From an uncultured Planctomycetaceae bacterium (lineage in GTDB: Bacteria; Planctomycetota; Planctomycetia; Pirellulales; Thermoguttaceae), in contig CAMZHY010000122.1 of NCBI GenBank assembly GCA_947307005.1, positions 1 to 8,831 of the forward strand: a stretch of 8,831 bases of DNA. Direction: 5' to 3'. Below are positions 1 to 6,571 of this stretch, one piece after another. A model generated the notes under the pieces. That model searched no databases, was not told where the DNA came from, and worked only from the letters and a program-made list of their open reading frames with translations. Both the position numbers and the translations under genes were made by a program. Position 1 is the first letter of the stretch; each line of letters starts with the position of its first letter.

Positions 1-684
1 CTCGTCGCGCATCGCTTCGATATAGCGGACGAAGTAGGTCGCATAATCGTCGTAATACTTCGGGTTAAGCTGACCGCTCGTCCAGCGCGGATAGGGCTTG
101 AGTTCTTCGAGATTATTGACCTTCATCCACGGCGGGCAGGTCCAAGGGGACGCCATGATCTTCAGGTCCGGATTGATCTCAAGAATCTCCCTGAGCGCGG
201 GGATCACGTATTCTTTGTCTTCGGAAGAAAGCGCAAAATGTTCGACGCCCGGCTCGTCGCAAAGCGAAAACTCGCTCAGCGAAAAATCGGAGCAGCCGAT
301 AGACGTCCTGACGAAGCTGTATCCCAGTCCGAGCGTCGGCGAAAAAGCTTCGACAAGGAGCGCGCGGCGCGCGTCCTCCGACATTTTCTTCAGATTATAG
401 GCGGTCGAGCCGGTAATCGCGGCGCCGAACCCGTCGATCGTCTGAAAAGTCGTCTCGGGATCGATCGTAAGCGTCGCGTCGACCTCGCCCGCGCCGCCGA
501 AAGGAATCGTTTCTTTCCGGAAAAGCCGCGCCTTGTTCGCCGTCGTTTCATAAGCGACGACGACGTCGTCGGGGTTCGTCGATTCGTCAAGACCGGGAAT
601 AGGCTCCCAAGGATTGTCCGCGAAAGCGGTCATAGGGAGGATCGACAGAAGAATCGACGCCGTTAGATAAAGAAACAATCGCAT
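1..684 (-). CDS. GH30-type glycoside hydrolase, secreted, N-terminal part (cut by window edge)
   Basis: The minus-strand frame is open for 228 codons and runs off the left edge, so the C-terminus is missing. Residues 1-22 form a signal peptide: a short basic start, a hydrophobic core of about 15 residues and a likely cleavage after AFA. The rest looks like the front half of a GH30 (glucosylceramidase-like) TIM barrel: QTIDGFGAAITGSTAYNL at about 81-98, SFVRTSIGCSDFS at 123-135, the hallmark ASPWTCPPWMKVN at 178-190, and YATYFVRYIEAM at 214-225. The acid/base and nucleophile glutamates should lie beyond the edge and cannot be checked. GH30 enzymes cleave beta-glycosidic bonds such as glucosylceramide, beta-1,6-glucan or xylan; the substrate here is unknown. 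I chose the ATG at 684 because GAGGA (695-691) lies six bases before it; the in-frame ATG at 690 directly abuts that GAGGA. It is preceded by a decayed nuclease remnant and probably has its own promoter. Confidence 0.9.
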   Translation of the reverse strand, partial: MRLFLYLTASILLSILPMTAFADNPWEPIPGLDESTNPDDVVVAYETTANKARLFRKETIPFGGAGEVDATLTIDPETTFQTIDGFGAAITGSTAYNLKKMSEDARRALLVEAFSPTLGLGYSFVRTSIGCSDFSLSEFSLCDEPGVEHFALSSEDKEYVIPALREILEINPDLKIMASPWTCPPWMKVNNLEELKPYPRWTSGQLNPKYYDDYATYFVRYIEAMRDE

Positions 685-690
685 GTTCAT

Positions 691-695
691 TCCTC
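691..695 (-). promoter_or_regulatory. Ribosome binding site of the GH30 gene
   Basis: GAGGA reads on the minus strand directly before two in-frame ATGs. The spacing is zero to the ATG at 690 and six bases to the ATG at 684, which favours the inner start. Confidence 0.6.
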
Positions 696-747
696 GTAAA
701 ATCAAACTCGAAACCCGATGAAGTCGGCTCGTATTTGATCGGCTGAA

Positions 748-1167
748 TTATCTACCGTTAAAGCCCCCTGCGGCGATAAATTCGGATTCCGTCATCTGAG
801 CAAGTCCCGCCGCCTGACTAATCGTAAGAAGTCCCTGCGAGACCCCTTTAACAAGCATCTTGATCCCGCCCTGTTCAATTCCCTTTTTAATTCCCTTTTT
901 AATTCCTATTTCTATTCCCTGTTGAACTCCGTCTTCGAAAAAATCAGAATGAACTTTTTCTTCATCGTATTCGGTAATGGACGTCATTTTGACCTCCGCT
1001 CGGTGGGCTAAAAGGTAAGGTTTAATGACGAAATCGTCGGGCAGCTCGTTCAACGCCGCGTCGACCGCTTCCTCCTTCGCTTGGCTTTCCGCCAAATGAA
1101 ATCGAACTCGATCTACGAAGTACGAATACTCTCCCAGCGGTTTGACTTTGCTCAGCCGAAATAAAAT
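748..1167 (-). pseudogene. C-terminal remnant of an Rpn-type PD-(D/E)XK nuclease/'transposase' gene
   Basis: The open minus-strand frame begins after a TAG at 1170-1168 and ends with TAA at 750-748, about 139 codons. No ATG start is present; the best start codon is a TTG at 1095. The text around KPLGEYSYFVDRVRFH, then LPDDFVIKPYLLAHRAEVK and TEYDEEKV, resembles the C-terminal half of Rpn/PD-(D/E)XK family 'transposase' proteins found in many copies in gut bacteria. As in those proteins, it is followed by a Gly-Ile-Lys/Glu tetrapeptide-repeat tail and a helix-turn-helix-like end (LLTISQAAGLAQMTESEF). The N-terminal catalytic domain, with the PD...(D/E)XK residues, is absent; repeat DNA occupies its place. 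I therefore call it a truncated relic. Family members promote recA-independent recombination through DNA cleavage, but this fragment should have no nuclease activity. Expression as a 115-residue protein from the TTG cannot be excluded. Confidence 0.65.
877..924 (-). repeat. 12-bp tandem repeat coding a Gly-Ile-rich tail
   Basis: Four consecutive 12-base units with AATTCCCTTTTT as consensus (877-888, 889-900, 901-912, 913-924; the last two are degenerate). In the minus-strand frame of the Rpn remnant each unit codes four residues of the form G-I-(K/E)-(K/I/Q). Such coding repeats are common in the tails of Rpn-type proteins and vary in number by slippage. Confidence 0.75.
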
Positions 1168-1282
1168 CTACCGAAACCGACGTCGCCGCCAACGAGCGGC
1201 GACCTAGAGTTTTCGCCTGTTCGCGCTCAAGCGTTATCGCGCGCCATGAGGCGAATACAGGGGTCCAGCGTCCGCGCGCTGG
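1156..1282. repeat. Direct repeat copy 1, GC-rich, bounded by hairpins
   Basis: Positions 1177-1282 (106 bp) are identical to 1365-1470, an offset of 188 bp. Weaker similarity extends out to 1156, with a few substitutions and one indel. Near the left end is an inverted repeat with 8-bp stems GTCGCCGC (1182-1189) and GCGGCGAC (1196-1203) and a 6-base loop. At the right end are 6-bp stems CCAGCG (1265-1270) and CGCTGG (1277-1282). Perfect identity stops exactly at the outer edge of the right hairpin. The left end overlaps the start of the open Rpn-remnant frame. No transposase gene lies inside, so it could be a REP/MITE-like non-autonomous element or a duplicated intergenic block. Confidence 0.85.
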
Positions 1283-1342
1283 GCCGTTGCTCGCGCTACC
1301 GCGCTCAATTTGGCGCGCAACCTCGTTGGGAGCTTTGCTCCG
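1283..1342. other. 60-bp spacer between the two repeat copies
   Basis: This stretch has no gene that I can support. It is GC-rich and carries small inverted pieces, including the hairpin GGAGC/GCTCC with a 3-base loop at about 1329-1341. Its right end (GAGCTTTGCTCCGCCGAAATA, in two parts either side of 1342) resembles the DNA just left of copy 1 (GACTTTGCTCAGCCGAAATA). The duplicated unit may therefore be longer than the perfect repeat, with a period near 188 bp. Confidence 0.55.
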
Positions 1343-1470
1343 CCGAAATAATGTTCTACCGAATCCGACGTCGCCGCCAACGAGCGGCGACCTAGAGTTT
1401 TCGCCTGTTCGCGCTCAAGCGTTATCGCGCGCCATGAGGCGAATACAGGGGTCCAGCGTCCGCGCGCTGG
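1343..1470. repeat. Direct repeat copy 2, running into the larA-like gene
   Basis: Second copy of the hairpin-bounded repeat: the 106-bp identical core is 1365-1470, with a diverged left extension from 1343. The same two hairpins are present (stems 1370-1377/1384-1391 and 1453-1458/1465-1470). Its right end lies inside the LarA-like reading frame. On the minus strand it supplies the last 15 codons and the TAA stop (1424-1422) of that gene. Confidence 0.87.
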
Positions 1471-2744
1471 TCGAGTTTTTCTTTGGTCGACCACAGACCG
1501 GCGCTGGGCGTGGCGATATAATAAACCTCTTCGCCGTCGGGCATGACGTTGAAGCCGTTCTTCATGATTTTGGGATCGTAACGCTTGAGCGTTTCCTCAA
1601 GGTCGGCGTAGCCGAAGCAGACGCTTTCGATTTCTTCTTTCGAGAGCGCGCCGGGCGCGTACGTGATGCGGAACCGACCTTCGGAGCTGCCGTGGATCAG
1701 GTGCGCGGTTCCGTGCGTCAAATCCTGAAGAATCGGCTCCGTCTTCCATAGGCGCATGACGTTTTCCGTCCCGGAATACCCGTACTTGCGGATAAGTTCG
1801 TCGACGTCGGGCTGTTCGCCGAAGCGCCGCAGACCGGGCGCGATAATCAGCAGTTCGCCGCCGTCCGCCATCGCCATTCGCGTGCGATAAATCGCCTTGT
1901 TGGCGACCCATGTGCTATAGAATTCGTCGCCCTGCATGACGGCGACGATTTTCTTGAGAGGCGGGACGATCGTGACGTTCTGTTCGCGGGACGCGCGGGC
2001 GGCGTCGAGATAGACGTCGAGATCGTCGCCGACGTAGACGCCGGTATGACCAAGGACGTCGTTTTCGTCGTACGCCATCGTGACTTCAAAATAGCAGTCG
2101 GGGAGGAACCCGAGAAAATCCTCTTCCGCCTTGTTGTAACATTGGCGCAGCGGCGTCAGCAGACAGCCGAGGTTGTTCTCGATCCCACAGCACGCCGCCA
2201 TCATGTGGGACGCGCAGATCGTCTCCTTGCCGCCGAGCCCGATGAAATAGTTCTTGTTGTGGTTTGCGAACCCGAGCACTTCGTGCGGGACGACGTGCCC
2301 GACGTTGATCACGAGGTCCCATTTCTCTTCGACGAGCGTCGAATTGAGACAGACCGGAATCGACCAGTTCGCTTTGCCCTTTGAGACCTCCTCCACGAAC
2401 GACGCGGGGACTTCGCCGAGTTTCGTCGCGCCGTTTCGCCAGTCGTGTTTGAGGATTTTCTCTTCCGGGATCGAACCGAACATCCAACGATTCTGCTCCG
2501 GAGTATGCGGCAGATGCTGTCCAAGCGTCGGAATGACGTAAACGTCGGCGGTCGCCGAGAATATCTTATAGAGTTCTTCCGTAATCTTGCCCGCGCCGCT
2601 GTGCGCCCGCGTTATGTCCGGCGGCAGCAGCAGCACGCGCTTCGGATCGCGACAGATTCGTTCGCGCGCCTCGTCGGCGGCGCGACGCGCCAGTTCCAGA
2701 ACGCGATCAAGCGTCAGCGTTCCCCGTTCGACAAACCACGACAT
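1422..2744 (-). CDS. LarA-family nickel-pincer racemase/epimerase-like protein (DUF2088), with a repeat-derived tail
   Basis: This 440-residue protein belongs to the lactate racemase (LarA) superfamily. Founding members interconvert D- and L-2-hydroxyacids with a nickel-pincer nucleotide (NPN) cofactor in the cytoplasm. Comparing with L. plantarum LarA from memory, every key residue has a counterpart at matching spacing: D43-x-x-R46 in PPDITR (D72/R75), H77 in GQHLPHT (H108), H154 in PHEVLG (H174), K164 in HNKNYF (K184, cofactor-linking) and H180 in CASHM (H200, nickel ligand). An active enzyme is therefore plausible, but the substrate is unknown; LarA homologs act on several 2-hydroxyacids and sugar acids. 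Genes for NPN synthesis (larB, larC, larE) are not in the window. A good SD (AGGGG, 6-8 bases upstream) supports the ATG at 2744. The small protein gene 35 bp upstream is probably co-transcribed. Residues 426-440 (QRADAGPLYSPHGAR) come from the repeat, not the family. Confidence 0.88.
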   Translation of the reverse strand: MSWFVERGTLTLDRVLELARRAADEARERICRDPKRVLLLPPDITRAHSGAGKITEELYKIFSATADVYVIPTLGQHLPHTPEQNRWMFGSIPEEKILKHDWRNGATKLGEVPASFVEEVSKGKANWSIPVCLNSTLVEEKWDLVINVGHVVPHEVLGFANHNKNYFIGLGGKETICASHMMAACCGIENNLGCLLTPLRQCYNKAEEDFLGFLPDCYFEVTMAYDENDVLGHTGVYVGDDLDVYLDAARASREQNVTIVPPLKKIVAVMQGDEFYSTWVANKAIYRTRMAMADGGELLIIAPGLRRFGEQPDVDELIRKYGYSGTENVMRLWKTEPILQDLTHGTAHLIHGSSEGRFRITYAPGALSKEEIESVCFGYADLEETLKRYDPKIMKNGFNVMPDGEEVYYIATPSAGLWSTKEKLDQRADAGPLYSPHGAR

Positions 2745-2779
2745 GATATAGCCCCTTTATCTACGGCGTTTCGCCGCGC

Positions 2780-3052
2780 TCACTGCCGACGAATCTTGTC
2801 GACGACGTCGCAGAGAACGTCGCGAAACTCTTCCGGCGACGTTTCGTCGAGCGTCTTCCCTTTGCGATGAAGCTCTTCGTTCACCTTCACCGCCGTTTCC
2901 TGCATGACGGCGTGCGTTTCCTCGCTGCCGCCGACGAGCGTGAAGTTCTTCCCGCGCGTCAGTCTCATTTCTCCGTCGTCGCCGTCAAGCCCCACTCCAA
3001 GCATCGCGGCGCGAGGGTTCTGTTTTGACGATTGAGGGTTGTTCATCTTCAT
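2780..3052 (-). CDS. Small conserved protein of unknown function upstream of the larA-like gene
   Basis: A 90-residue soluble acidic/basic protein with no signal peptide or membrane segment. Recognisable stretches are AMLGVGLDGDDGEMRLTRG (16-34), NFTLVGGSEETHAVMQETAV (36-55) and a charged C-terminal helix with SPEEFRDVLCDVVDKI. I recall similar short proteins in planctomycetes beside LarA-like genes, but cannot name a family or function. The start at 3052 is favoured because AAAGGA lies nine bases upstream; a second ATG two codons later is spaced less well. Its stop is 35 bp before the larA-like start, on the same strand, so the two genes are probably one transcript. A role in maturing or regulating the LarA-like enzyme is only a guess from position. 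Confidence 0.72.
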   Translation of the reverse strand: MKMNNPQSSKQNPRAAMLGVGLDGDDGEMRLTRGKNFTLVGGSEETHAVMQETAVKVNEELHRKGKTLDETSPEEFRDVLCDVVDKIRRQ

Positions 3053-3101
3053 AGCGTCGCGTCCTTTCTTTTCTTAAGGGGTCGACCGTTCCGGCAAACG
3101 G

Positions 3102-3107
3102 AGTATA
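3102..3107 (-). promoter_or_regulatory. Possible -10 element for the small-protein/larA operon
   Basis: TATACT reads on the minus strand about 50 bases before the small-protein start, in the 135-bp gap after glyS. I see no good -35 element at the expected distance, so the call is weak. Confidence 0.25.
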
Positions 3108-3117
3108 TTCAACGCGA

Positions 3118-3151
3118 CCCGATCGGCGGCTCGTCAAAGCCTCCGACCGGG
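3118..3151. other. Imperfect hairpin in the glyS-downstream gap
   Basis: Arms 3118-3130 (CCCGATCGGCGGC) and 3139-3151 (GCCTCCGACCGGG) pair with two mismatches around an 8-base loop. It lies 36-70 bases after the glyS stop, where a terminator or attenuator would be expected. The only T-run (TTTT at 3154-3157) is on the plus-strand side, which is the wrong side for a minus-strand intrinsic terminator. I record it as a structure, not a terminator. Confidence 0.35.
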
Positions 3152-3187
3152 CGTTTTATCATCTTGTCATCTTAAACGAACGTCGCG

Positions 3188-4834
3188 TCACTCGCCGATG
3201 CGAGACTGTAGCGCGGCGAGAACTTCGTCCGTCTTGACGCGGCTCTGCTCGAGCGTGTCGCGGTCGCGAATCGTGACCGTCCCGTCTTGGAGCGTCTGAC
3301 CGTCGATCGTCACGCAGAAGGGCGTTCCGATTTCGTCCTGACGGCGATAACGACGTCCAACCGCGCCCTTCTCGCTGTACTGCACGGACATATGACGCTT
3401 TAGCTCGCCGTAAAGTTCGGACGCGACCTCGGGCATCCCGTCCTTCTTGACGAGAGGCAGAATCGCCGCTTTCACGGGCGCAAGGCGCGGATGCAGCTTC
3501 AAATAGACGCGGTCTTCTTCTTTGCCCGCCTCGGACGTCGGCGCCTTGTCGACCTTGTAGGACTCGCAGAGGAACGCGAGGGTCGCGCGGTCGGCGCCGG
3601 AACTCGGCTCGATGACGTGCGGGATGAAGCGTTCTTTGCGGAGGTCGTCGTAGAAGGACATATCCTTGCCGCTTCCGCGCCATTTCGGGGCGCCGCTGGC
3701 GTCCTTCTCTAAGACGAGCGCGTCGCCCTCGCGGACGAGCTTGCCTTCGGCGTGGGAGCGGAGGTCGAAATCGCCGCGGTGAGCGACGCCTTCCAGCTCG
3801 CCGAATTCGCCCTCGGGCAGGAACGGGAACGCGTATTCAATGTCCGCCGTGCCGACGGAATAGTGCGCGAGCTCCGCCGGCTCGTGTTCGCGCATTCGGA
3901 GACGTTCGCCCGCGAGCCCCATGTCGACGTACCACTGGAACCGGCGGTCGCGCCAGAATCGGTACCATTTCTCCGATTCCGACGGATGGCAGAAGAATTC
4001 GATCTCCATCTGCTCGAACTCGCGGCTGCGGAACGTGAAGTTGCGCGGCGTGATCTCGTTGCGGAAGCTCTTGCCGATCTGACCGACGCCGAAGGGAACG
4101 CGCGCCTGAACGCTGTCGACGACATTCCTGAAGTTGACAAAAATCCCCTGCGCCGTCTCAGGACGCAAGAACGCGGCGTCGTCTTCGCCGCCGAGCGCGC
4201 CGACCGTCGTCTTGAACATCAGGTTGAACTCGCGCGGCTCCGTGAGCGTTCCGACATGCTTCGCGTCGGGTCCGAGAACCTGCGAGAAGTCGTTGTTCTC
4301 AAAGGAGTCGATCCCTTGAATCTCGCCGTCCCAAACGAGCGATTCCGCGTCTTTTTTACGCAGACCGAAGAACTTCATCGCCGCCTGTTCGAGCGCGTCG
4401 AGTTCGTTTTCCGTCTCGATCGTCGTGACGAAGACGCGAACCTTCGCGGCGGGCGCGCCGTTTTCGCCATGCTTGAGTCCTTCGACCCAGCGGCCTTTGA
4501 TGTGGTCGAATCGATAGCGTTTCTTCGACTCGCGGCAGTCGATCATGAAGTCGTGGAAGAGGTCGTAATGTCCCGAGCATTTCCAGACCTGCGGGTGCAT
4601 GATGATCGAGCAGTCGAGTCCGACCATGCCGAACTTGTCGGGCGCGCCGGGAAGAAGCTTCTGCTCGTTGTGACGCGCGATCATGTCGTTCCACCACGCG
4701 TCTTTGACGTTTCTCTTGAGGAGAACGCCGAGGGGACCGTAGTCCCAGAAACCGTTCAACCCGCCGTAAATTTCACTTGACTGAAACAGAAAGCCGCGAC
4801 GCTTGCAAAGCGCGACAAGTTCTTCCATCCGCAT
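3188..4834 (-). CDS. glyS: Glycyl-tRNA synthetase, single-chain (alpha2) class II type
   Basis: This 548-residue cytoplasmic enzyme charges tRNA-Gly with glycine using ATP. It is the homodimeric form shared by eukaryotes, archaea and some bacteria, not the alpha2beta2 GlyQ/GlyS form. Features in order: the N-terminal RRGFLFQSSEIYGGLNGFWDYG split at about 12-32; GLDCSIIMHPQVWKCSGH (72-89); an insertion at about 100-200; RPETAQGIFVNF (224-235); class II motif 2, FRNEITPRN then REFEQMEIEFF (257-281); motif 3, IEPSSGADRATLAF (408-421); and the anticodon-binding domain from about 448 to the end (KLHPRLAPVKAAI, DEIGTPFCVTID). Length is near the family norm. The ATG at 4834 is chosen because AAGGA lies upstream at good spacing and the protein begins MRMEELVALCKRRGF as expected. 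The frame stays open upstream to 5311, but that part overlaps comB in another frame and is not family-like. Confidence 0.97.
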   Translation of the reverse strand: MRMEELVALCKRRGFLFQSSEIYGGLNGFWDYGPLGVLLKRNVKDAWWNDMIARHNEQKLLPGAPDKFGMVGLDCSIIMHPQVWKCSGHYDLFHDFMIDCRESKKRYRFDHIKGRWVEGLKHGENGAPAAKVRVFVTTIETENELDALEQAAMKFFGLRKKDAESLVWDGEIQGIDSFENNDFSQVLGPDAKHVGTLTEPREFNLMFKTTVGALGGEDDAAFLRPETAQGIFVNFRNVVDSVQARVPFGVGQIGKSFRNEITPRNFTFRSREFEQMEIEFFCHPSESEKWYRFWRDRRFQWYVDMGLAGERLRMREHEPAELAHYSVGTADIEYAFPFLPEGEFGELEGVAHRGDFDLRSHAEGKLVREGDALVLEKDASGAPKWRGSGKDMSFYDDLRKERFIPHVIEPSSGADRATLAFLCESYKVDKAPTSEAGKEEDRVYLKLHPRLAPVKAAILPLVKKDGMPEVASELYGELKRHMSVQYSEKGAVGRRYRRQDEIGTPFCVTIDGQTLQDGTVTIRDRDTLEQSRVKTDEVLAALQSRIGE

Positions 4835-4860
4835 GTTGCTTTTCCTTACTATAGTATTAC

Positions 4861-4879
4861 GACCGCGAAGTCTGCGGTC
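4861..4879. other. Small hairpin between comB and glyS
   Basis: Perfect 6-bp stems GACCGC and GCGGTC enclose a 7-base loop in the 62-bp gap between the comB stop and the glyS start. There is no adjacent T-run in the direction of transcription. It is more likely a leader structure or an RNA-processing site for glyS than a terminator. No T-box is apparent in so short a leader. Confidence 0.35.
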
Positions 4880-4896
4880 ATTGTCATATTGTTTCG

Positions 4897-5667
4897 TTAT
4901 TGGATCGACGCGTCGGAGGAATCCGTGAAAATCCGAATCTCGCCGTCTCGAAATTCCGGGACGACGTCGAGCGAATCGATTTTCGCCGCGTCGTAGACGT
5001 CGCCGAGGAGTTTTACCCTCTTGAGATTCTGACCGCCGCGACTCGCCTTGAGCGCGTCGACGAGCGGACGACCGCGTCCGACGCGATACTGTTCGCGCGC
5101 GACCTCCGCTTGGACGTTGAGCGCGAACTTTTCTTCCCCGCTCGTGAGACGATCCGCAAGAAGCCCCGCCAGCAGCAGGTCTTCTTCCGTGTACTGACCG
5201 TTCGTGCCCGCGCAGACGATCGAGACGCGTTCCGGCGCGCCGGGCGCGAGAAGCCGTCGCGCGACCGCCTCCGCGTTGAGGAAGGACGCGATATAGACGG
5301 CGCCGCGACAACTCAAAATCGCCTTTGCGCCGTTCGTCGTCGTGAAGAGGACCGTCTTGCCCTCGACCTTTTCCCGAGCGTAGGACTTGGGCGAGTTGTC
5401 GAGATCAAAGCCGCCGATCAGAACCCCGCCGCGTTCGCCGCCGAGTAGAATGGAGTCGGCGTCTTCCGGGCGTTTCTTGGAGATCGCGCTTTTGGCGGAG
5501 AGCGTTTCGCCGATCGATTCGAAAGGCAGAACGCGCGCGGCGCCGTTTGCAAGCGCGGTCGTTATAGTCGTCGTCGCCCGAAGGACGTCGATCGCAACGG
5601 AAACGCCGTCCTCGGGCAAATCTCGCGCCAAACTCGGAAGCGCGTATACGTCAAGTTGTCTCGTCAT
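4897..5667 (-). CDS. comB: Probable 2-phosphosulfolactate phosphatase (ComB family)
   Basis: A 256-residue protein matching the ComB family. These enzymes hydrolyse (2R)-2-phospho-3-sulfolactate to 3-sulfolactate and phosphate, Mg2+-dependent, in the cytoplasm. In methanogens this is the second step of coenzyme M synthesis; in bacteria the role is often unknown. Family motifs are all visible: AIDVLRATTT (25-34), LLGGERGG (74-81), GFDLDNSP (86-93), LFTTTNGAKAI (107-117) and CAGTNGQYTEEDLLLAG (152-168). Length is typical. No phosphosulfolactate synthase (comA) or sulfolactate dehydrogenase (comC) lies nearby, so the pathway cannot be read from context. The ATG at 5667 gives MTRQLDVYALP; no strong SD precedes it. 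It is divergent from the ubiE-like gene and lies 62 bp upstream of glyS on the same strand, so readthrough into glyS is possible. Confidence 0.9.
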   Translation of the reverse strand: MTRQLDVYALPSLARDLPEDGVSVAIDVLRATTTITTALANGAARVLPFESIGETLSAKSAISKKRPEDADSILLGGERGGVLIGGFDLDNSPKSYAREKVEGKTVLFTTTNGAKAILSCRGAVYIASFLNAEAVARRLLAPGAPERVSIVCAGTNGQYTEEDLLLAGLLADRLTSGEEKFALNVQAEVAREQYRVGRGRPLVDALKASRGGQNLKRVKLLGDVYDAAKIDSLDVVPEFRDGEIRIFTDSSDASIQ

Positions 5668-5718
5668 GGCAAAAAGCGCGTTTCAATCGCGCCGACTGGT
5701 CGCCGCGAAACGCGTCGT

Positions 5719-5724
5719 TATAAT
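5719..5724 (+). promoter_or_regulatory. Possible -10 box in the comB-ubiE divergent region
   Basis: TATAAT occurs on the plus strand, and the same bases give TATAAC on the minus strand, in the 139-bp divergent gap. For the minus strand a weak TTCAGG lies 17 bases upstream, toward comB transcription. A second plus-strand candidate, TATACT at 5770-5775, is nearer the ubiE start. None has a convincing -35 partner, so these are suggestions only. Confidence 0.3.
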
Positions 5725-5806
5725 GAGGGGAAGTTGGAGCCTGAATACCAAAAGCCCCGGCGTCCAGATTATACTAGAAACTTAGCGACATGAAAGGCGC
5801 CGTTTT

Positions 5807-6571
5807 ATGAGCGCTCGAGAAACGACGGTCGACAAATCGGCGCGACGCGTCCAGACGATGTTCGGCGAAATCGCGCCGAAATACGATTTTCTCAACAACC
5901 TGCTATCCTTCGGGCTCGCCAAGCGGTGGCGGCGGCGATTCGTTCGGACGGTCTTCGCGCGGCTCGCGGAGCGAAGCGAGGTTTCGGAACGCCTCGAGAC
6001 GCTCGACGTCGCGACGGGCACGGGCGACGTGATCGCGGAGGAAACGCGGCAGTGGACGCGGCGCAAGCTCGCGGACAAGCTCGGCGTTCGCGAGTTTCGA
6101 CCCGTCGGCGTCGACTTCGTCCCGCAGATGCTCGAACTTGCGCGGAAGAAGGTCGCGGCGGTCGAATTCGTCGAGGCGGACGGCTGCGCGCTCCCCTTTG
6201 ACGACGAGCGGTTCGACGCGGTCACGATCTCTTTCGGGCTGCGCAACATGGTCGATCCGGCGAAGGGAATCGCGGAAATGGCGAGGGTGTGCCGCAAGGG
6301 GGGCGTCGTCGCGATTCTTGAGTTCTCGCCGACGAAATTCCCGCTCTTCGCGCCCCTCTTTCGATTCTATTTCCACCGCGTTTTGCCCGCGATCGGCGAG
6401 CGTCTCATGAAGAACCGTTCGGACGCGTACCGCTACCTCCCCGAAAGCGTCGACGCCTTCGACTCGTCCGAGAAAGTCCTCGAATACATGCGCGCCGCCG
6501 GACTCAAAACCCCGACGCGCCGCGCCATGACTTTCGGCGTCCTCGGCATGTTCGTCGGCGTCAAGGAATAA
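5807..6571 (+). CDS. ubiE: UbiE/MenG family quinone C-methyltransferase
   Basis: A 254-residue class I SAM-dependent methyltransferase of the UbiE/MenG family. It adds the ring methyl group to demethylmenaquinone (and, in quinone-versatile species, to the ubiquinone precursor). The menaquinone role is more likely if the host is a planctomycete. Seen in order: family start VQTMFGEIAPKYDFLNNLLSFG (split at 15-36); SAM-binding motif I, LDVATGTGDV (66-75); the acidic residue after strand 2 in VGVDFVPQML (100-109); EADGCALPFDDERFDAVTIS (123-142); GLRNMVD (144-150); LEFSPTKFP (171-179); and YRYLPESVDAF (208-218). A slightly long segment at about 80-98 separates motif I from the next strand. An AAGG about nine bases upstream supports the ATG at 5807. 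No other quinone gene is in the window. Its 3' end converges on the toxin/immunity cassette. Confidence 0.93.
   Translation: MSARETTVDKSARRVQTMFGEIAPKYDFLNNLLSFGLAKRWRRRFVRTVFARLAERSEVSERLETLDVATGTGDVIAEETRQWTRRKLADKLGVREFRPVGVDFVPQMLELARKKVAAVEFVEADGCALPFDDERFDAVTISFGLRNMVDPAKGIAEMARVCRKGGVVAILEFSPTKFPLFAPLFRFYFHRVLPAIGERLMKNRSDAYRYLPESVDAFDSSEKVLEYMRAAGLKTPTRRAMTFGVLGMFVGVKE

Noticed and set aside
238..666. Plus-strand 142-codon frame near the left edge
   Set aside because: It is antisense to the GH30 gene, whose signal peptide and family motifs are clear on the minus strand.
1177..1470. CRISPR array
   Set aside because: Only two copies of over 100 bp separated by 82 bp between identical cores, with no short repeats, regular spacers or cas genes.
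1234..1494. Minus-strand 86-codon frame sharing its last residues with the LarA-like protein
   Set aside because: It is repeat copy 1 plus spacer read through into larA-like DNA in a different frame. The shared tail only reflects the repeat.
3752..4780. Plus-strand 342-codon frame opposite glyS
   Set aside because: Antisense shadow of a strongly supported gene; GC-rich codon bias keeps the opposite frame open. The product is charge-rich with no family pattern.
4835..5311. N-terminal extension of the glycyl-tRNA synthetase frame by 159 codons
   Set aside because: It overlaps comB in another frame, is Arg/Ser-rich with no family similarity, and the ATG at 4834 has a good SD and a typical GlyRS N-terminus.
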